From NCBI GenBank assembly GCA_017642625.1, contig JAGCOQ010000009.1, forward strand, positions 1 through 8,557: a DNA stretch of 8,557 nucleotides. Reading direction: 5' to 3'. Of this stretch, positions 5,055-8,557 are shown one piece after another. Made by a program: the position numbers and the translations under genes. The notes beneath the pieces were generated by a model. That model saw only the letters and a program-made list of their open reading frames with translations, ran no database searches and was not told the origin of the DNA. Origin of the DNA: Alphaproteobacteria bacterium (GTDB lineage Bacteria; Pseudomonadota; Alphaproteobacteria; Rs-D84). Positions within the stretch are counted from its first letter, which is position 1, and each line of letters starts with the position of its first letter.

Positions 5055-6629
5055 TTAATGTTTATGTTTTTTTGCTGCCGCGATAAATGCGTTAAACATT
5101 GGGTGGCCGGTGTATGGACTGCTTTGAAACTCTGGATGGAATTGCCCCGCTATAAAGAACGGATGATTTTTTAACTCCACAATTTCCGGCAAGCGACCGT
5201 CAGGACTGCGCCCCGATATTATCATGCCCGCATCTGCGAATTGCTTTTCAAAACTTATGTCCATTTCGTATCTGTGGCGATGGCGTTCCGAAATATGTTC
5301 CGCACCCCAAATACTGTGTGCCAATGTCCCCGGTGTAATGTCGCATGGATACGCACCCAGTCGTAATGTTCCCCCCATATTTTCCGCGTTATGATCCGCC
5401 ATAATGTCAATAACTGGTGTGCAATTCTTGCTGAATTCGGTCGAATCCGCATCCGCAATCCCAAGCACATTTCGCGCAAAGTCAATTACCGCAACTTGCA
5501 TCCCCAGACAGATTCCCATATACGGCACATTGTTTTCGCGCGCGTATCCCGCCGCCGCAATTTTGCCCGCAACGCCACGCGTTCCAAAACCACCCGGCAC
5601 CAAGATACCGTCAACATCGGCACAGGATTCCGGTGTGAATTCTTCGGCATTTATCTTCTTTATCTTTACATGCACATTGTTTTGAATACCGGCATGGAAC
5701 AATGCCTCGTTCAGCGACTTATACGCATCAGGCACATGGAAATATTTCCCAACCATACCGATTGTGACGGTCGGCAAATCTGCATCCAAATAATGTTCAA
5801 TCTTTTTAAACTTGTCCATATTGCCCGTTGCCGTTGGCAACCCAAAATGTTCGGCAATTATGTCAAAGACATGTTGCGCATCATATGCCAATGGAATCTT
5901 GTAAATATTATCAACATCAATTCCACTGATAACATTTTGCGCCGATATATTACAGAACATACCAATTTTTGCGCGCTCGTCCGCCTCCAGCATTCGTGGT
6001 GTTCGCACAATCAACATGTCCGCCTGGATTCCGTTTTCCAACAAGTGTCGCACAGACATCTGGGTCGGTTTTGTTTTTAATTCGCCACTTTTTTCCAAAT
6101 ACGGCGCCAGGGTCAAATGCACAAACATAACATTACGACGACCAACATCATTTGCAAACTGACGCGCAGATTCCAAAAATATCTTCCCCTCGATATCCCC
6201 CACGGTTCCGCCGATTTCACACACAACAAAGTCTGTATCGGTCGGTGCCGCGATATATTCTTTTATCTTATTGCTAACATGCGGAATCATTTGCACCGTC
6301 GCACCCAGATAGTCGCCATGGCGTTCAGCATTTAAAACATCCCAATATATACGTCCCCCCGACACCGAATCACTGCGGGTCAATTTCGCGCCCAAGAATC
6401 GTTCGTAATACCCCAAATCCAAGTCCGTTTCAAAACCATCATTTGTGACATAAACTTCGCCATGCTGGAACGGCGACATTGTGCCAGGGTCAATATTCAA
6501 ATAAGGGTCGAATTTCCGCGCATGAACGGTATAGCCACGCGATTGCAAAAGGGCGCCACAACTTGCCGCCGCGACGCCCTTGCCTAAACTGGAAACAACA
6601 CCACCCGTAATAAAGATATATCTTGTCAT
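5055..6629 (-). CDS. pyrG: CTP synthase (glutamine-hydrolysing)
   Basis: This 524-residue cytoplasmic enzyme converts UTP, ATP and glutamine to CTP. The synthase domain (about 1-265) has the P-loop SSLGKGVAAA (13-22), LNIDPGTMSPFQHGEV (44-59), TDLDLGYYERF (68-78) and EIGGTVGDIE (138-147), including the magnesium-binding Asp and Glu138. The class I glutaminase domain (about 285-524) has PGGFGTRG (345-352), nucleophile Cys374 in MGICLGMQ, and the His498/Glu500 pair in QFHPEF; all catalytic residues are present. Length is about 20 residues below the usual 545. Much of the difference comes from a shortened loop before GGTLRLGAYPC (419-429), where E. coli has a longer charged loop. The ribosome site AAGGAAAGG (6645-6637) fixes the start. 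It is divergent from comEC. Confidence 0.98.
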   Translation of the reverse strand: MTRYIFITGGVVSSLGKGVAAASCGALLQSRGYTVHARKFDPYLNIDPGTMSPFQHGEVYVTNDGFETDLDLGYYERFLGAKLTRSDSVSGGRIYWDVLNAERHGDYLGATVQMIPHVSNKIKEYIAAPTDTDFVVCEIGGTVGDIEGKIFLESARQFANDVGRRNVMFVHLTLAPYLEKSGELKTKPTQMSVRHLLENGIQADMLIVRTPRMLEADERAKIGMFCNISAQNVISGIDVDNIYKIPLAYDAQHVFDIIAEHFGLPTATGNMDKFKKIEHYLDADLPTVTIGMVGKYFHVPDAYKSLNEALFHAGIQNNVHVKIKKINAEEFTPESCADVDGILVPGGFGTRGVAGKIAAAGYARENNVPYMGICLGMQVAVIDFARNVLGIADADSTEFSKNCTPVIDIMADHNAENMGGTLRLGAYPCDITPGTLAHSIWGAEHISERHRHRYEMDISFEKQFADAGMIISGRSPDGRLPEIVELKNHPFFIAGQFHPEFQSSPYTGHPMFNAFIAAAKKHKH

Positions 6630-6655
6630 GTTAAAACCTTTCCTTACGGGCTTTT

Positions 6656-6684
6656 ATCATAGGAAAAATATCGTTGCGATGCAA
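6656..6684 (-). promoter_or_regulatory. Candidate pyrG promoter
   Basis: On the minus strand TTGCAT (6684-6679) and TATGAT (6661-6656) are spaced by exactly 17 bp, giving a leader of about 20 bases that contains the pyrG ribosome site. Its -35 abuts the -35 of the divergent comEC promoter inside the small inverted repeat TTGC-GAT-GCAA (6674-6684), so polymerases at the two promoters would compete. Confidence 0.5.
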
Positions 6685-6703
6685 TCAAATAAAATCCTAT
6701 ACT
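6674..6703 (+). promoter_or_regulatory. Candidate comEC promoter giving a near-leaderless mRNA
   Basis: TTGCGA (6674-6679) and TATACT (6698-6703) are separated by 18 bp. The expected start point, about seven bases past the -10, falls at 6709-6711, right on the ATG at 6710. No Shine-Dalgarno sequence precedes that ATG. The same TTG at 6674 is also a possible alternative start codon, which would exclude this promoter. Confidence 0.4.
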
Positions 6704-6709
6704 AAGACT

Positions 6710-8557
6710 ATGCGGGAAATACTGGAAAATCAGCGTGATAACATATTTTTATATGTGCCATTTGTTATGGCATTTGGTGCCGCACTGTATTTTTCATATG
6801 GGGCAGAACCGAATCTGTTGTTTTGTTGCGTGGTGGCGGTCATTTCCTTTTTATGCGCGGTGCTTTTGCGCGCCCCGATTATCGTTCGTGGAATATTGAT
6901 TTTTATATTCGGGTTCTGTTATGCGTGCGCTTATACTAATATATTAAATACATCTGTAATGCCCCGCAATATTACAAACAAAAAAGTCATTGGGCGGGTT
7001 GTCGCACTGGATCACACCGCCGACAAACACCGGATTTTTATACGATTAAAAAACTCTGATTTGAACATTAAATCAGACGGCGCCGCAATCGTTCGTGTTT
7101 CGATTGATTCGGACATCCTGCCCGATTTAGGCGACAAAATATCGACACGCGCAACATTATTCAAACCGAACCCACCTGATATTTATGGTGGTTTCGATTT
7201 TGCGCGTTGGGCATATTTTAGCGGACTTACCGCAACCGGCTATATCGACGATTTCACAATAATCCAACACAGCACACGCACCACCATGAACGGTATTCGT
7301 GATTGGTTGCACAATAAATCAGATTCTATGTTGGTTGATGGATTGGTGCTGGGGTATAAAAACACCCTGCCAACAAATGAACGCGCCACTTGGATGTCCG
7401 CCGGCGTTGGACACATTTGGTCAATCAGTGGTTTTCATATGACGCTTATTGGCGGGTGGTTATTTGCAATTTTCTATTTTCTGTTTCGTTGTATTCCACC
7501 CATTGTTCGACGCACACCCGCGCGCCATATTGCCCTGCTGCTGTCATGGATTGGCATATTGGGATATTTATGTATATCGGGCATGGGCGTTGCAACAATT
7601 CGCGCAGTATTTATGATGACATTATTATTGGTTGCCGCCATTATGGGACGAAGTGCATTTTCATTGCGTAATGTGTGTTTGGCATTTTGTGCAATATTCT
7701 TGATAAATCCATACTATGTAATGACCGCTGGATTTCAATTATCGTTCAGCGCGATTTTCGGCCTGGTATGGTTCTGGACGGTTATGAACCCAAAGATGCC
7801 CGAAAATAAAATATTACGCGTAATTTGCACCGCAATATTGACCGCCGTAATCGCATCACTTTTCACCGCACCGTTTGTCGCCCTGCACTTTTATTCGGTG
7901 CCGTTATACAGTATTCTGGGCAATCTGATTTTATTACCGATATTTTCATTTTTAATAATGCCCTTGGTAATGATTGGAACTGTTTTCGCCATATTTAATA
8001 TTCACACACCATTATATATCGCAGACATAATTTATAATTGGGCATTGGGTATCGCAAACGGTATCGCCGAATTACCCTTTGCAAAAATAACACCGGCGTA
8101 TATTTCCAACAATGCAATTTGCTTAATCATATTGGGAATGATGTGCCTGATTTTAATTCGCCCGATAAAGATAAGAATAAATTATATTTTGTGTGCGGCG
8201 TTTGTCTTAATTGGCACAACAGTTGTCGCGACATCTTCGCGTCCTGTGTTTTTCGCAACCCCCGATCATGAATTGGTCGGCGTTGTTCAAAATGGCGACG
8301 TATTGTTTAATAAATCAAGCGCATCAAATCATTACTTTGCGTTTGATACATGGAAACATTTAACCGCGAGCAGCCTGGACACACCAAACAGTCGCGCCAA
8401 ACACGACCACGGTTTATATATCTTTGAAACACCAAAACATAAAATCGCATACACCCAAAAGTTTTTACCACTGCAAAAGAATATCGCCATGTTATGCGAC
8501 AACGACGACATTGACTTTATTGTTTCATATTTGGATATCAAGGGTGAACGTTGCGCA
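6710..8557 (+). CDS. comEC: ComEC/Rec2 family DNA uptake channel protein, 3' end cut by window
   Basis: The open frame runs 616 codons without a stop to the window edge. ComEC forms the inner-membrane channel that carries single-stranded DNA into the cytoplasm during natural transformation. Visible parts: N-terminal hydrophobic helices (about 12-77), then an OB-like DUF4131 region (about 88-190) with PNPPDIYGGFDFARWAYFSG at 153-172. The competence core follows, with LVDGLVLGYKNTLP (208-221), GVGHIWSISGFHM (232-244; usual HLLAISGLHM), GVATIRAVFM (293-302), GFQLSFSAIFGLVW (341-354) and TAPFVALHFYSVP (386-398), and several helices to about 508. After that, PDHELVGVVQNGDVLF begins a soluble C-terminal part like that of alphaproteobacterial ComEC, not an obvious metallo-beta-lactamase domain. 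The start is uncertain: ATG 6710 without a ribosome site, or TTG 6674 with AGGA at 6661. Confidence 0.93.
   Translation, partial: MREILENQRDNIFLYVPFVMAFGAALYFSYGAEPNLLFCCVVAVISFLCAVLLRAPIIVRGILIFIFGFCYACAYTNILNTSVMPRNITNKKVIGRVVALDHTADKHRIFIRLKNSDLNIKSDGAAIVRVSIDSDILPDLGDKISTRATLFKPNPPDIYGGFDFARWAYFSGLTATGYIDDFTIIQHSTRTTMNGIRDWLHNKSDSMLVDGLVLGYKNTLPTNERATWMSAGVGHIWSISGFHMTLIGGWLFAIFYFLFRCIPPIVRRTPARHIALLLSWIGILGYLCISGMGVATIRAVFMMTLLLVAAIMGRSAFSLRNVCLAFCAIFLINPYYVMTAGFQLSFSAIFGLVWFWTVMNPKMPENKILRVICTAILTAVIASLFTAPFVALHFYSVPLYSILGNLILLPIFSFLIMPLVMIGTVFAIFNIHTPLYIADIIYNWALGIANGIAELPFAKITPAYISNNAICLIILGMMCLILIRPIKIRINYILCAAFVLIGTTVVATSSRPVFFATPDHELVGVVQNGDVLFNKSSASNHYFAFDTWKHLTASSLDTPNSRAKHDHGLYIFETPKHKIAYTQKFLPLQKNIAMLCDNDDIDFIVSYLDIKGERCA

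Noticed and set aside
5391..6080. Long plus-strand open frame (229 codons) opposite pyrG
   Set aside because: It lies wholly antisense to the well-supported pyrG gene, has no recognisable domain and a composition typical of a shadow frame (many His, Arg and Ile).
7390..8541. Short open frames in other frames within comEC (7390-7671, 8038-8271, 8332-8541)
   Set aside because: The main comEC frame is open for 616 codons with family motifs across the same interval.
1..8557. CRISPR array, tRNA, rRNA, insertion sequence, toxin-antitoxin or phage genes
   Set aside because: Reading both strands showed no regularly spaced repeats, cloverleaf-like segments, transposase or phage motifs.

Overview
The window looks like a chromosomal stretch from an uncultured alphaproteobacterium of moderate-to-low GC content, possibly from a host-associated lineage. 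The main taxonomic clues are a clear GapR (DUF2312) protein, a family found mostly in Alphaproteobacteria, and a ComEC whose C-terminal part follows the alphaproteobacterial pattern as I recall it. The pyruvate kinase also has alphaproteobacterial-style sequence blocks. No tRNA, rRNA, CRISPR array, transposase or phage gene was seen. No gene-free stretch exceeds 300 bases.

Layout, left to right. Bases 1-128 hold the start of a minus-strand gene for a secreted D-Ala-D-Ala carboxypeptidase-like protein, cut by the window edge. A hairpin terminator (188-205) separates it from a minus-strand operon of three small lipoproteins (1557 down to 228). The first is a BamE/SmpA-fold protein and the other two are tandem paralogues. 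Upstream of that operon, on the same strand, is pyruvate kinase (1619-2989). It is divergent from a plus-strand pair with overlapping stop and start codons: gapR (nucleoid-associated protein) and an RNHCP zinc-ribbon protein. A bidirectional terminator (3644-3673) divides this pair from a convergent, clearly AT-richer two-gene unit (4917 down to 3672). That unit encodes a small multi-pass membrane protein and a lipoprotein with a charged coiled coil, neither of which I recognise. A small palindromic intergenic repeat (4978-5051) follows, then CTP synthase (pyrG, minus strand, 5055-6629). A divergent comEC (plus strand, from about 6710) runs off the right edge.

The genes cover unrelated housekeeping roles: envelope (carboxypeptidase, lipoproteins), glycolysis (pyk), chromosome organisation (gapR), nucleotide synthesis (pyrG) and DNA uptake (comEC). 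No single pathway links them. The parts most worth a second look are the AT-rich lipoprotein/membrane-protein pair, the gapR-RNHCP pairing, the three-lipoprotein cassette, the near-identical terminator hairpins, and the possibly leaderless starts of comEC and the carboxypeptidase gene. I did not find convincing evidence of a wholly new defence or mobile system.
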